A stretch of 64,000 nucleotides of DNA from Hyalella azteca (GCF_000764305.2 NW_025939192.1:35466-99465), one strand, 5' to 3'. Shown: positions 9,361 through 22,607, counted from the stretch's first letter. Numbers and translations are program-made. Notes: generated from the letters alone by a model not told the origin.

Positions 9361-9697
9361 CAAGAATACAAAAGCAAAGGAAACGCCAAGTATATTCACA
9401 ATATCTTCAATGAAAGCGTTTTGGAGACCAGCTCCACAAGACCAGGTTCATGAATACAGTTGTGCGCGTTGCGCCTCAGCTGACATGCTTATGACGTCAC
9501 GTAACTTCTGCATCCGGCTTTCTGAACACCAAGGCGGGAGTTTTCGTACGAATCTGCCACTTTCCAGACCTTCTCGATCTTCTGTGAAATTTTATATCCT
9601 GATAAATTTTTTAACTGATGATGGAGCTGGTCTCCGAAATGTTTTATTCGAAGATATGGTAAATATTCTTGGTGTTTTCTTTCCTCATAAATTCTTG
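9361..9697. mobile_element. foldback MITE, ~65-bp inverted repeats
   Basis: The left end CAAGAATACAAAAGCAAAGG..CGTTTTGGAGACCAGCTCCA pairs with the right end TGGAGCTGGTCTCCGAAATG..TTTCTTTCCTCATAAATTCTTG. It is 337 bp. The related elements at about 32022-32145 and 44925-45530 share the GGAGNNCAGCTCC-like core and long arms. Located in the DGK intron between exons I and J. Confidence 0.85.
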
Positions 9698-9877
9698 GTC
9701 GATATATGATTTATATATGGCCTACCTATATAGGGTCTGCAGGTATGTTGTCTGTTTAGTCTCTGCTTGGAGTCCATGTATGTTCTATTTTGGGTCAGTA
9801 TAATGTCTTTATTGAGTCTATATTGGATGGATGTACGTCTGGTATGGAGGAGCTATGATGGTTGTTTCTATGTGCAG

Positions 9878-9941
9878 TAACCTGCTAGAGCGACACACCG
9901 AGAATCTCATCAAAGCCGCCAAGCTTGGTGACTTGAAGGCC
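9878..9941 (+). CDS. DGKZ: DGK exon J (start of ankyrin region)
   Basis: Acceptor TATGTGCAG, donor AAGGCC|GTGAGT, phase 2 in and 0 out. Encodes (S)NLLERHTENLIKAAKLGD and LKA. The (E)LIxAAKxxDxxKx string is the first ankyrin half-repeat of DGK zeta/iota. Confidence 0.92.
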
Positions 9942-10042
9942 GTGAGTATTGAAACTGTATTGACACTTATGTTTCAACACAAACGAGTGCCGGTATTGAT
10001 ACTGCAAAACTAGGGAATGCTAGCTGGTGTAGTATGAATTCC

Positions 10043-10285
10043 TTAACCCTCTACCGCCTGACATGAGTAACCGGAGCAATATTGTCACGCGCCTACTTCC
10101 CAAAATGGATATTTTGCAAGTGAGCGCAAAATGACTTACACATGCATGGTTGCCGCCACGTACAACTTTAACATGTTCTCTGTTGCGTACAAACGTCCTC
10201 AGGTTGCTACACTCAATAGTATACGTATAATTCAAGTTAAAAGCTATGTTCCCGGAGAGTGACGAACGGCGTTATAGAGGGTTAA
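10043..10285. mobile_element. TTAA-bounded MITE (piggyBac-type)
   Basis: Begins TTAACCCTCTACCGCC and ends GGCGTTATAGAGGGTTAA. The TTAA at both ends followed by CCCTCTA / TAGAGGG is the expected piggyBac-superfamily target and terminal structure. 243 bp, no coding capacity. Confidence 0.85.
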
Positions 10286-10882
10286 GGCCCTAACGCTTGC
10301 CAATTTTCGGCTGTTAATTCCAATCTTCCTATGGTTCGGTTAAGGCGTGCGAGTCGGTGACCAAACTGCGCTAGCGTCTTATACAACCGTATTTCTTATT
10401 TGGAATGAATCACAGGAAGAACTCTTTTAGTTATTCAATTAAAGTTTAGGAGACCAGGTTGCGTAAGCTATGAAACAGGTATGGTTGCAATTGCTATGAC
10501 AGTTGTATAAAGCAAGCTGGCAAAGTGGAACTACTTGATAACTTGAACTAGGTCTATGCTGTTATTGAGAATGTATTGCTAACTTAAATTTACCAGTATT
10601 TACATTATGGTTGGTAATTATAAATTATGGTAATTTAAATGTGATCGATAATAATGGATTCCAGTTGAAGGGTAATAGCGCTGATTAATAACGGCAACAA
10701 ATCTACAAACATTCTTAAAAAGTGATTTGTGGGATAACTAAAGGAAATATGCGGACATGGTCGCTACAATACTTTGGTGTACAGGTATTGATACCTTTAA
10801 TAATAATGCTAGGTTATAATACATAATGATACTTGGGATCCATGGTCCATTGGTACCTATATATACTGATAGTGATTAAGTA
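10286..10882. other. DGK intron, unique AT-rich sequence
   Basis: No exon, tandem repeat or recognisable element seen. Confidence 0.5.
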
Positions 10883-10890
10883 TACATACC

Positions 10891-11145
10891 CAGAGGTGGG
10901 CAGTAGCGCGCTACATGTAGCGGCTGCTACATTTTCAGTAGCGGTTGCAGTAGCGGCGCTACATTTAAGCAATTGTAGCGGTAGCGGTAGCGGCCGCGGC
11001 CGCTACATTTAAGCAGTTGTAGCGGGATCGGTAGCGGCGCTACATTTAAGCAATTGTAGCGGTAGCGGTAGCGCCCGCTACATTTAGAGCACGTAGCGGT
11101 AGCGGTAGCGGCCGCTACAGTTCAAAGTAGCGCTGCCCAGCTCTG
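10891..11145. mobile_element. hAT-type MITE with internal GTAGCG repeats
   Basis: Terminal CAGAGGTGGGCAGTAGCG and CGCTGCCCAGCTCTG, typical hAT ends. The 8-bp flanks TACATACC (10883-10890) and TACATATC (11146-11153) are a target-site duplication with one mismatch. The interior is made of repeated GTAGCGGTAGCGGC and CTACATTTAAGCAATT words. It lies just upstream of the acceptor of DGK exon K. Confidence 0.92.
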
Positions 11146-11168
11146 TACATATCATCACTTGGGCACAG

Positions 11169-11326
11169 GTGAAGGAGGTGCACCAGGCAGGCTACTCGCT
11201 GCTCAGCATCGACGCGAGGGGCCAGACGGCTCTTCACCACGCGGCTCGCTTGGGCCACCGGGACGTCGTGAGGTACCTCGTGGCCGCGGCCCCTCCGGCC
11301 CTCCTCGACCTCACCGACACAGAGAG
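11169..11326 (+). CDS. DGKZ: DGK exon K (ankyrin repeat)
   Basis: Acceptor TTGGGCACAG, donor GAGAG|GTCAGC, phase 0 in and 2 out. Encodes VKEVHQAGYSLLSIDARGQ, TALHHAARLGHRDVVRYLV and AAAPPALLDLTDTER. GQTALHHAARLGHxDVVxYLV is a textbook ankyrin repeat and aligns with the DGK zeta repeat that reads TLLHHA..DVVRYLL. Confidence 0.96.
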
Positions 11327-11531
11327 GTCAGCTCTTACTTGCTCTTGCTGACTCTTGCATGCTCACTCTTGCTTGCTCTTGCAGCTCTTGAACCTAACGT
11401 AGATTACAGGTGCGTTAATTGATACTATTGTAACAAAGAGTTAGGAGTTGATGAATACAATGAATTGGGGGGTGCGGCAATGAAATACTAATGCCAAGGC
11501 GCACCCCTTTATTATACCTGGTCCATTTCAG

Positions 11532-11695
11532 AGGCCAGTCCGCCCTGCACTTAGCCGCCGCCAATGGTCGACGCAACGTCTGTTGTATGCTGGTGGCCGC
11601 CGGCGCCTCCCTATTCCTGAAGGACACTGATGGACACACGCCTCTGTCCCTCGCCAGGCGGGCGGACGACCAAGAACTTGCCCAGTACCTCGAAA
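11532..11695 (+). CDS. DGKZ: DGK exon L, spliced form (last ankyrin repeat)
   Basis: Acceptor CATTTCAG, donor CGAAA|GTAAGT, phase 2 in and 1 out. Encodes (R)GQSALHLAAANGRRNVCC, MLVAAGASLFLKDTDGH and TPLSLARRADDQELAQYLE. The end ..ELAQYLE matches the point in vertebrate DGK zeta (ELAAYLE) about 18 residues before its PDZ-ligand C-terminus. The donor GAAA|GTAAGT fits the 5' splice consensus well. Using it joins in phase to exon M at 17375. Confidence 0.88.
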
Positions 11696-13968
11696 GTAAG
11701 TGCATTACCCAAGCCTGGGCACGCGGCAACCATAGGGCACCAAGTTCCAGTGACGCTGGTCGTAACATGTGTAACGTCGAGCGAGATGGTAGTGGCATCA
11801 GTACCGGTGAAGTTAGTAGTGGCAAGTATAACGTCGGGCGTGATGGTAGTGGAGAAGGCACCAGTTACCCGTGGACTACTAATACTCACTTTGGATATAC
11901 CAGACCCACCAACATTGAAGGCTCGAGATTCTACCACACTGGATACGCGGACTCGCAGCGCAGTTATGGCATAAACTCTAATCGCATTCATGACGTAAAT
12001 TCAATTAACGTCGGCCGTTCTGGTCGAGCTTGTGATCCAAATGAGCTACTACATTTCCCGAGCGATGATCTAGAGCGACGTCGCAACGAAAGCAAATTTC
12101 GAAATTCACTCAAATATGGCCGTTCATCTCCGATTTTTTTTAGAAATTCTTCACTTTCACTAAAAGGTCGAAGCTGTGGTCCATTATCTCCATTATCTGC
12201 CACAATACGAGGAAGTTTTCCATCGACTCATAAAATGAAAGGCAGTTGCCCGTCATCCCCTACGAGGGGGATGACGGGGAAAGAAGGAAGGGGGATGACT
12301 GGGAAAATAGGAAATTGTTCATCATCTCCAACTCTTCAGGGAAGTTGTCCATCGTCTCCGACATTTAAGGGCAGTGTTCCGACATCTCCTATTCACCGGC
12401 AAAGTTGCCCGAGTTCACCCAGAAGATTAACGTCCAATTTTCCTTCGCCTAACAATGGTGTGAGCAGGAAAACTGGTAAGTTCACCTACACAGTAACTGA
12501 AGTGAGAGATTTCGATGAATACCAAATCGAGAAATCCTTTGATGAGGACGACGAACTTAACGATTTTTGGAGCAGCTCGAGTTCTTCGGAAGATAGGAAT
12601 CACTACGGCTCTCCTGACAAGTTCAACAGCCAAGCCAATTCGTTGGATATCCGAAACGCCTACCAAAAACTATCGTCTCAGTTTTCCGATTACGCGGTTG
12701 AGTCTAGCTCGTCTGCTGATGGTTCGTCATTTGAGGCACCGACAGACCCAGAGATTGGCTGTACTTTGTACTCGCCTCTAACTAATAATCAAGCGATTGC
12801 TTCATCCGACCAGAAGGTCGGTGGTACACCGTCGAACTTATTTGTGAACTCAACTACTGCAGCGCTGGTGCACGTCACCGACGATGATTCCATCGCTCCG
12901 GTCCATTCCCGCAAATCTTCCACTGGGCGCAGCGAAGACTCACCTATTCCCGTTACCAACCCTAACTCCCCAATAGCCAACCCATCGAGTTTTTCTATAA
13001 TTTGCTTAAATTCTCCATCCGGGTCCAGTAACAAAAACGCGCCAACAGTCGATACCGTTAGTTCTCACTCTTCGACTGCGATGAACTCGCCGATCTTCCG
13101 TAGCCGGTGTCCTTCCGCTGGTCAGTTTAAGCCCCGAGTTGCCCCAGAGGAATCTTTTACTCCAATTTGTCCTGTGGCAGAGTTCAATAATTGTGATCAG
13201 TGCCGGGCAGAGTGCTCGGCGAATTGCGGGTACGTTAACCCAGTAGCATTTGACCCTTCCCAAACGCCCAAAAAAGGCTACCATAAACCCTACCTCGCCA
13301 GTTCCTTCGATAGCGTGACAACCAACAAAAATAAACGTGGTAGAGCTTTACTGTCATCACGCAGCGAAGAGAAAGGAAGTTCTCAAAGCATTGCTCCTGT
13401 TCATTCTCGATCTTTTAGGTCAATTTTGTCAAAACGCAAGACTCGAAAATCTGAATCTACGCGAGCCTCAAAACCTCCCGTCACTGCTGCCGCGCCTAGG
13501 GTGACCCAGAGCTTACGATCTACACATTCGTTGCGGGTTGGTAGATCTGCCACGGTTTCCAGATCAGTTGGCGGTTCCCTGCGATCTTCTTGCAAATCCT
13601 ACAAATTTGGATCTGAATCTTCAGGAACCAGTTTGTCATCATTGGCCATCGCGAAGCCTTTACGCGTTCCTATTCCCGTTGCCCCCGTACGGAGTTGTCC
13701 TCTGTCTTCCGCGACCCAAGCGGGATCAGCAGTTTTGGCCTTGGCGGCCTCCCATGCCACGTCTCTGGCCCTCGGGTATCCCAACATCCGGAAGCTTCCT
13801 TTCATTTCTCCGATGGCCGTTTGGCAGGCCCAAATTTTCACACAAGCTCTGGCTGACGCAATTCTTGAGGAATTTTTAAAATATAGATCCAGAGGTACAA
13901 ACCGAAGGTCTTTGCGAGACAGCCGTCGTCGTAGAGACAGACCAATAAAGCTTGAGAGACTCATTTGA
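11696..13968 (+). CDS. DGK read-through C-terminal tail (alternative 3' end of exon L)
   Basis: If the donor at 11696 is not used, the ankyrin frame stays open for another 757 codons to a TGA at 13966-13968. A frame this long is improbable by chance in this genome, where neighbouring introns show stops every few dozen codons. The tail is Ser/Thr/Pro rich. It holds a cluster of SCPSSP/SCPSSPT motifs (around 12240-12430), an acidic patch FDEDDELNDFW (12535-12575), RSL/RKSE basic-Ser stretches (13400-13600), an Ala-rich hydrophobic segment (13710-13780), and ends with a predicted amphipathic helix and an Arg-rich terminus (RRSLRDSRRRRDRPIKLERLI). I recognise no catalytic domain. It could be an intron-retention isoform of DGK, or a gene fusion-like extension. 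Expression is inferred, not shown. Confidence 0.6.
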
Positions 13969-14330
13969 TAATAGGTCTATTATCGGAATTTCATACATGA
14001 TATTTTTTGTGGGACTCTTTTTATGTTGCTGGGTCATATCTCGAAAAACATATTTTTACAGAGCTACGTATTTATTATTTGTAGGACTCATTCTATTCTG
14101 GGTATTTCTCGAAAGATTTTTTTCTGGCTTTAATTTGTGTAGGACCTATTCTATTCTGTGTCTTTACATGTTGTCTTGCGAATCAAAGGACGCCAGTTAG
14201 CAAATTCACCAAAGGTTACAAAAAAAGCTTGACGGTAACGACCCCCAGCGTTAGAAGTGAGAAGCTTGCTAGCCGAAAACATAATTTCATGGAATACGTC
14301 GTGCCACATCCCTCCCCTTGTTCAAGTGTG
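13969..14330. other. possible 3'UTR of the long form / intron of the short form
   Basis: AT-rich, with loose repeats of a GTAGGACTCATTCTATTCTG type. No further gene. Confidence 0.4.
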
Positions 14331-14332
14331 AA

Positions 14333-15548
14333 CTTCAGTCAATGAAATGCTGAGGATCTCAGTTAATGAAATGCTGAGGATCTCAGTCAATGAAATGCTT
14401 AGGATCTCAATGCTGAGGAACTCAGCACCAGCTGAGCGTAAACTGTGCTAACTTTTCTCCTGCTCTTCACCGCAGCACAGCAAAATTTTACGACAATGGT
14501 TGGCGAGAAGCAAAGCTACGTGCAGTGAAGTGACGTGAGGGGGAAGGGAAGTGACGTGCGGGGCAGTGAAGTGACGTGAGGGGCAGTGAGTGGTTTACAA
14601 TTGCAGTTGCCAACAATATTGGCCGCCAGTAGCTGCCAACAATAGCTGGTATTGGCTAGACAATTATTTAGTTATCTTGCTAAATTTCATGCTGCTCATT
14701 TGGCTGTTTTGCTTCATTTCAGGCTGTACTTTAGGCTGTTTTGATTCGTTCCAGGCTGTTTTAGGACGTTTTTCTGCATTTCAGGCTGTCCTTTAGGCTG
14801 TTTCGATTCATTTCAGGCTATTCTTTAGGCTGTTTTGCTACATTTCATACTGTTTGTCAGGCTCTCTTGTCAACTTGTTTGTTTCTTTGCTCTTACATGT
14901 TTTATGTGGTAGGCTATTAACAGAGCTATTTCATGTCTGTTTTCTAGTCTATTACATTGTATGTTTCTAGTCTGTTTTCTAATCCGTTTTCTTCCCTCTT
15001 TTCTAATCCGTTTTCTTTCCTGTTTTCTGGTCTTTTTCTTGCCCGTTTTATTGTCTGTTTTCTGGTCCATTTTCTTGTCTGTTCTCCCCCGCCAAATATT
15101 AACCGATGTGCGGTCTCTGCGGCTATCGGATCGCGGATACATCGAGTACGTATACCTACAGTCACGGTACAGTTACGGCTCCTCCCCTTTACAGTCTATA
15201 TTTCGGTCCAGTCACGCCCTATCCTTTTTACAGTCTTATGAATCGGTACAGCTACTTCCTCTCCCCTGTACAGTCTATGTGTTGTTGCAGCCATGGCCCT
15301 TCCCTTTACAGTCTCTATGCTTCGGTTCAGTCACGCCTCATCCCTTTTTAGACTCAATGTTTCGGTCCAGTCTTGGCATCTCCGATTAACAGTCTGTATG
15401 TTTCGGTCCAGTTTCAGCCCCTCCCCTTTATCGTCTCAATGTTTCGGTCCAGTCTAAGCCTCTCCCCTTTATCGTCTCAATGTTTCGGTCCAGTCTAAGC
15501 CCCTTCCCTATAGTCTCTTTACTTCGGTCCAGTCACGGCCCTTCATTC
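14333..15548. repeat. series of short minisatellites
   Basis: In order: 14333-14425 TCTCAGTCAATGAAATGCTG (three units); 14520-14590 GTGAAGTGACGTGAGGGGCA; 14690-14860 TTTCAGGCTGTNCTTTAGGC; 14940-15080 CTAATCCGTTTTCTTCCCT-like; 15165-15548 ~36-bp units with ATGTTTCGGTCCAGTC and CTCCCCTTTA. All lie in the DGK short-form intron between exons L and M. Confidence 0.85.
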
Positions 15549-16330
15549 TGGCCATTACTCCCTCCTTTTCCGTAGATTGTTACTTCAATGTTTATGTTTT
15601 AGAAAATTTTTCCTTTGAATTTTTTACATCTTGAACATTTGCTGTCGTTCCCAGACCTTCATATCCTGCTCGTCCGAAATTTTATTACCAATTATAACCC
15701 TCTTTAAAAACCTTTTGTGAATACTTTCGACGATTTGCGGGCGGTTTCTCGCCACCTGTTCCTTTTATTCTTTGTTCTTCAATATACTCGTAACTATTGA
15801 ATTATTTGAAACGCTTTAGTGAAAGTTTCAAGGCAGTCACCCACTGCAGACACCAACTAATATCAGTACGCACCCGCGGCTCAATGGGCAATTTTCTATC
15901 GCTTCGTAGCCGCCGACTGTTCACTGTCACATACAGTATACACTAGCCGGTATCGCCGCGACAGTATCATCACGACTTTTTTTAATTGAAACCGTCGGAA
16001 GTAATCATTAAATATTGCTACACCCAGACTCGTTCATGCAATAGGCCTACTTCCATTTCAGCAACGCGCCTCAATTTTAGCAACCAAGACTTATAGGGGT
16101 TTTGCATTTTATTAAAATCCCTATAGAATCTATTCAACCTAGTTCGTCGTCCAATGTAATTTCCACTGACTCAAATGTCCACATGAATTGATTATCCCTG
16201 ATAAGTGTCCAAAATGTTTAGATGCTAGTGACCAGGAGACTTTTCCTTAGTATGAAGGAGACTTCATTATATGAAAGGGACTTGTATAATAAACGGAGGG
16301 ATTAAAGACAACACCGACATAGATACTTCA
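15549..16330. other. intron, no recognised feature
   Basis: Unique AT-rich sequence without coding or repeat structure that I can identify. Confidence 0.5.
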
Positions 16331-16334
16331 TGAA

Positions 16335-16965
16335 CTAATCGAAACAATTACATCGTCATTCGCAGACGATATCAGGGTACGGAGAACAATTACGGAAAGG
16401 GTGGATAGCGAGGGGTTTCTGCAATATGTGACTTGGCCCGAACAAACATCACACAGTTGAACGAGAACAAGTTTGAGGTTCTGAGTTAGCTATTGAACTG
16501 GCTGAGGAGTCGTGATGGAACACCGCTACCTGCCACTTGATTACAAAGAGAAATTGAAGAAAAACAACTTACTCGAGATCTCATGGTGTTGATGAGTAGC
16601 TCGGTCAAATTAGGTGATCGCATACCGGCTGTAACTGCAAGAGGTAGGTGACAGATAGGTTGATCCAGCGGACGTACAGAACAAGAGTAGCGGAACCGAT
16701 GACCACGCACTTCAGAGCGCTTTTAATCGCGCTCTTTGAGTACTGTTGCTAACTTTGGACCCCGTTCGCGCTCGGCGAAGTGCGGCAATTGGAAGCAGTC
16801 CAGTAAACCCTCACGTCCAGGATCAGCGGAATGGAAGAGCTGTACTACTGAGGGGGGCTGGAGCGCCTGGACTTGTACTTACTGCATAGGAGACGGGAGA
16901 TTTGTCTGGTTCTGCGGACATAGAAAGTAATAACCCGACTGGCTTCGTACTTTATAACCAGACTG
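16335..16965 (+). pseudogene. non-LTR retrotransposon reverse transcriptase relic
   Basis: Conceptual translation over several shifted frames shows SSFADDIRV (the RT catalytic box, FADD), then NENKFEVLS, EEKQLTRDLMVLMSS, and a degenerate GRRHR..NWKQSSKPSRPGSAEWKSC end. The same blocks in the same order occur in the LINE at 42.3-43.2 kb (SSFADDTRV, IEEKQLVRDLGVLM). Multiple stops and frameshifts mark it as dead. Plus strand, in the DGK short-form intron. Confidence 0.8.
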
Positions 16966-17374
16966 TCCTTTAACTGCCACGTAATTGGATTGTCAAGCGC
17001 TCACATTCAGCTACCCTCACTCATTATACCCTCAATAAACTCGAACCCCCAAAGATGCATTATCTAGTGCTTATCACCTGCGTTTTGATGTCCTATTTTC
17101 TACTTTTTTTCTCTCTGAACCTACTTTCTGTGACCGTTTCTTCTGTAACAACCCCTGTAATAAGACTCTCTATTTTAATCCTTTTTCATTATTCTCCTAT
17201 TAATATTTGAAATACCGGTATAATGATATTACTGCCACCAATACGAGAGTAATGAAACTGATACCGCACCACCATTACCTGTTTGATGATGTTAATATCT
17301 GTGTATTGATATTAATACCAGAATTATCAGCAATACCTGCGTTCTGGTATTAATACCTTCTCTTTCCCCTGCAG
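16966..17374. other. intron end before DGK exon M
   Basis: AT-rich with loose GGTATTAATACC-type repeats (17210-17360), a short palindromic word. The acceptor is CTCTTTCCCCTGCAG at 17360-17374. Confidence 0.5.
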
Positions 17375-17427
17375 GTGAGGGGCGCCGCGCTGCCTCCTCG
17401 GCGCCCGACATCGAGACGACCGTATGA
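17375..17427 (+). CDS. DGKZ: DGK exon M, short C-terminus with PDZ ligand ETTV
   Basis: Following acceptor TTTCCCCTGCAG, the phase-1 join from exon L gives ...AQYLE-SEGRRAASSAPDIETTV and TGA at 17425-17427. The terminal E-T-T-V is a class I PDZ-binding motif. Vertebrate DGK zeta ends in ETAV, which binds syntrophin PDZ domains, and the distance from the last ankyrin repeat is similar. Correct acceptor, phase and conserved motif together make this the ancestral 3' end, 5.7 kb from exon L. Confidence 0.9.
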
Positions 17428-17543
17428 TGCAGGGGCGCCTAGGCCGACCGTATGATGCAGGGGCGCCTAGGCCGATCGTATGATGCTGGGGCGCCTAGGC
17501 CGACCGTGCGATGTAGAGGCGCCTAGGAAGACCGTGTGATGTA
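17420..17543. repeat. 30-bp minisatellite spanning the DGK stop codon
   Basis: About four units of CCGTATGATGCAGGGGCGCC-TAGGC. The first copy includes the codons for T-V and the stop TGA. The array continues beyond the Tc1 element at 19989 (GGGGCGCCGATACG), so the transposon split it. Confidence 0.9.
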
Positions 17544-17793
17544 CAGTTACGGGCATTTTTATTGGCAACACGCTTAAAAATATTTAATTTGAGAAATATA
17601 ATAATTTGAAGCATTTATTGCAATTTCTGCATTTATTTTCAGTTAAATTCATCAAAGAACATCTAATTACTGTGCATAACGAATAGTAAAACGTTAGATC
17701 TTTGTTGTATTTATATTTATTAGAAAAAACACCAAAAGCAAAAGTAATGGCAACATTTTGAAAAAAAGCATATAAATTGTTGGCAACTCTAAA

Positions 17794-19568
<1,775 letters not shown>

Positions 19569-19990
19569 AATTGAATTTAGAAAATTTTGGAGATGTGTTT
19601 ATACGACTGCTTCCATTGACTAACTGAGCAAGCCCAAACTTGGCGTATAAGTTTATAGTACAGGCACATAGTGTTTTGGAATGTTTTGCAATGTTGTAGA
19701 GTCATCCTCAGATCAACCTAGAATATTCTTGATCAACAATGATGAGTTAAATTGATTTTATGTAAAGGTTGCCATTAATTTTGCACGCGGAAAATAATAA
19801 TCAATTTACAAAATAAGATAAACCTGAAAATATTAAATGAATAATATATTTTTAAGGTACGAAATTAATTGACACGATTACAGGCTAGCATTTTAATACA
19901 TGCACACTAATATTTCATCAGTATCTTGAACATAGGTGTAATATTTAAATTTGGAGTTGAATGTTGCCAATAAATATGCGCGTAACTGTA

Positions 19991-20345
19991 GGGGCGCCGA
20001 TACGTGCTGCTCCTATCATCCCTCATCACTATATCTTATCACCATTTATCGTGACGCTGGGGGCTGAATATCATCACAATATCATCACAATCATTCGTGT
20101 TGCTATCTTTGCTGGACGAGATTATCCATTAAGAAGAAGTAAAGATAATCGAATTAATAATAACCGAATATCTGAATATTACTCAAATGCTATCATTTAC
20201 TCATGCTTGGCAAGAGGGTAAAGAACGTGAGGTTCTGATCGTATCTGTGATGTACTTGAATTTAATGATGAATAATGTTATGATGAATTTAGAAAATGAA
20301 GAAGAATTATAATCGCGCCTCGGGCAGGAGGTTTTTTGTGCGGTA
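19991..20345. other. sequence right of Tc1, no recognised gene
   Basis: Continues the GGGGCGCCG minisatellite remnant, then unique AT-rich sequence; possibly the distal DGK 3'UTR. Confidence 0.4.
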
Positions 20346-20615
20346 TAGGTTTTTATTTACAGTTTCTTATGGTAACTTATTTACGTTAGGGTAACTTATT
20401 TACGTTAGGGTAACTTATTTACATTATTTTAACACATTTAAGTTTAAGTCATTTGAGGGAATTATTTTCGTTGGGATTCACTTTAGGGTAACTTATTTAC
20501 GTCAGGGTCATTTTAATGTATGTTTTCGACAGCGGGGTCATATAGGGTAACTTATTTGCTTATGGGCCGTGTAAGGGTAACTTATTTACGTCACGATCGT
20601 GCTAGGGTAAGTTTT
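20346..20615. repeat. 19-bp minisatellite GGGTAACTTATTTACGTTA
   Basis: About eight partly spaced units of GGGTAACTTATTTACGT with variants. Confidence 0.85.
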
Positions 20616-20834
20616 CCAATTGTGAGTAAGACACTTGTCTTGAAAATGTTCTTTCTCACAATTTCTATCAAAAAGTTTTATTCATATTTTTCTAGAGGAA
20701 TGTCTAATTCACATTTTTCTATGAAATTGTCGTATTCACATTTTTCTAGTGTATTATCGTATTCACCTTATCTAGGATATAGCATTTTCCTAGAAATTCC
20801 CTAACAATTGAAGTTCCAAACTAATAATAAGTTT

Positions 20835-21065
20835 TGATGTAGATCCTTCGTCTACTCGTAGATACGTAGATGCTGCGTCTACTTGTAGATACGTAGATGC
20901 TGCGTCTACTCGTAGATACGTAGATGCTGCGTCTACTCGTAGATACGTAGATGCTGCATCTACTTGTAGATACGTAGATGCTGCATCTACTCGTAGATAC
21001 GTAGATGTTGCGTCTACTCGTAGATACGTAGATGCTGCGTCTACTCGTAGATATGTAGATACGTC
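20835..21065. repeat. 27-bp minisatellite with internal hairpin
   Basis: Eight units of GTCTACTCGTAGATACGTAG-ATGCTGC. Within each unit TCTAC and GTAGA can pair (TCTAC-TC-GTAGA), and TACGTA is self-complementary. Confidence 0.95.
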
Positions 21066-21417
21066 ATATCAGTAAAGGTTGATGTTCAACTGCAATATTA
21101 ACTTTAGTGGTATCCTCAGCCTTTTTCTCCTTGCAAATCATTATATAAAGTTTTTATGATAGTTTGTATAATTAATCATTATGTAAAGATTAGGTGATAG
21201 TTTGAAAGGATGTGTGAATATTTTTTTTCTAATGATTTCACTTCTACTGAATGATGAAGGTGTCGGTAGTTTAGGTGATAAAATCGGTTTGTGCAACTCC
21301 TGTTATTTATTCATGTAATATTTTATAAGAATATATCTAAAGAAATATTTCTCTTTATTGATATTTGTATGTATGTATTTAAAGGCAATCTTTTTCGAAA
21401 TAAGTGATATATGGCCT

Positions 21418-21546
21418 TCCTTCATTCCCCTCACACATGCCCTCATTCCCCTCACACATGCCCTCATTCCCCTCACACATGCCCTCATTCCCCTCACACA
21501 TGCCCTCATTCCCCTCACACATGCCCTCATTCCCTTCACACATGTA
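21418..21546. repeat. 20-bp minisatellite CCTCATTCCCCTCACACATG
   Basis: Six near-perfect units. Open frames on both strands are by-products of the repeat. Confidence 0.95.
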
Positions 21547-22600
21547 AACAATAATCTGTATATTATGAGGCATATGGTTTTGTCTATTTAATATTATACG
21601 GGGAAATTTTTTTCTCTGTAATATTTAGCGAGAAAATTATTTGTATCTAATATGTGATAGAGATCATATCCATGTATTAATATGCAAAGGAAATCTTTTC
21701 TATTCCTTATTATATGAGTTGTATTATGAACATTTTATTTATGTAGTGAATGCAGTGTGGTCACGTGGGTATTTTCATCATAATTGATATTCATACTCAT
21801 TGTCGATCGCGATGATTATCTTAATAAATAAGAAGATAATTCAAGCTGCCGGGACCGTGAAAAATAAAATGCAGTGTTTTCCCATGCAGAATAGATTTAC
21901 GCAAAGATTTGGGATTAAATTTACTTTGCTTTTAAACAAAAAATCATGATTAATTTTATTTTTGTTTTATCACAAAATTGTGATTAATTTTATTTGATTT
22001 AATAACATAATTGTGATTAAATCTACTTTAATTATGTCACGATATCTTGATAAATTCCACTGTTAAATAAAATGTATTTTGTAAAGTGCACTGCAAGTTT
22101 GTGCATGCAAGCGTTGCTGTTTCTTCTGTTTCAATTCTGTTATAGTTTCCTGTTTGTAGTAACCTGTTGGTCCCCATTAAATGTAGTTTTTTATTATAGC
22201 GGAAACAGAAGCCGACGGTTGTCTGTTTTTCTGTTACGAGTCACGCGCCAAAATGTGGCTGGAAGTTATAAAATATTTTCTGCAGTTTTTCGCTATTGTT
22301 TTGTTAAGTTATAGTACGTTATATGAGTATATAACGTACATTCCTATGTGTATATTAGGTAAATAACGCAAGGTTGTAATACGTTCTTTTTTGTTTGCCT
22401 CGTCATTATTCTTTTTCATGTGTTAATGTGTTTTATTTTACCTTACTTTTTTGCAGCAAAAAGCAATTTTCTTTCAATAGATCTTACTCCAAAAATGTGA
22501 TTATTTCAAATTATATATTTACCGCACGGCACGGCACCTACGCCAGTAAGAATCTTCAATGAAAAACGTATGAAAATCTTGATAAGAACTTTCGTGAAGT
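21547..22600. other. AT-rich non-coding stretch
   Basis: Contains loose repeats of TGTGATTAATTTTATTTGA (21940-22040). No gene recognised. The frame at 22072-22314 shows no family resemblance and is left out. Confidence 0.5.
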
Positions 22601-22607
22601 TGGCTCC

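Noticed and set aside
11611..11991. Minus-strand frame opposite DGK exon L
   Set aside because: Antisense shadow of the ankyrin exon and tail; no splice or family evidence.
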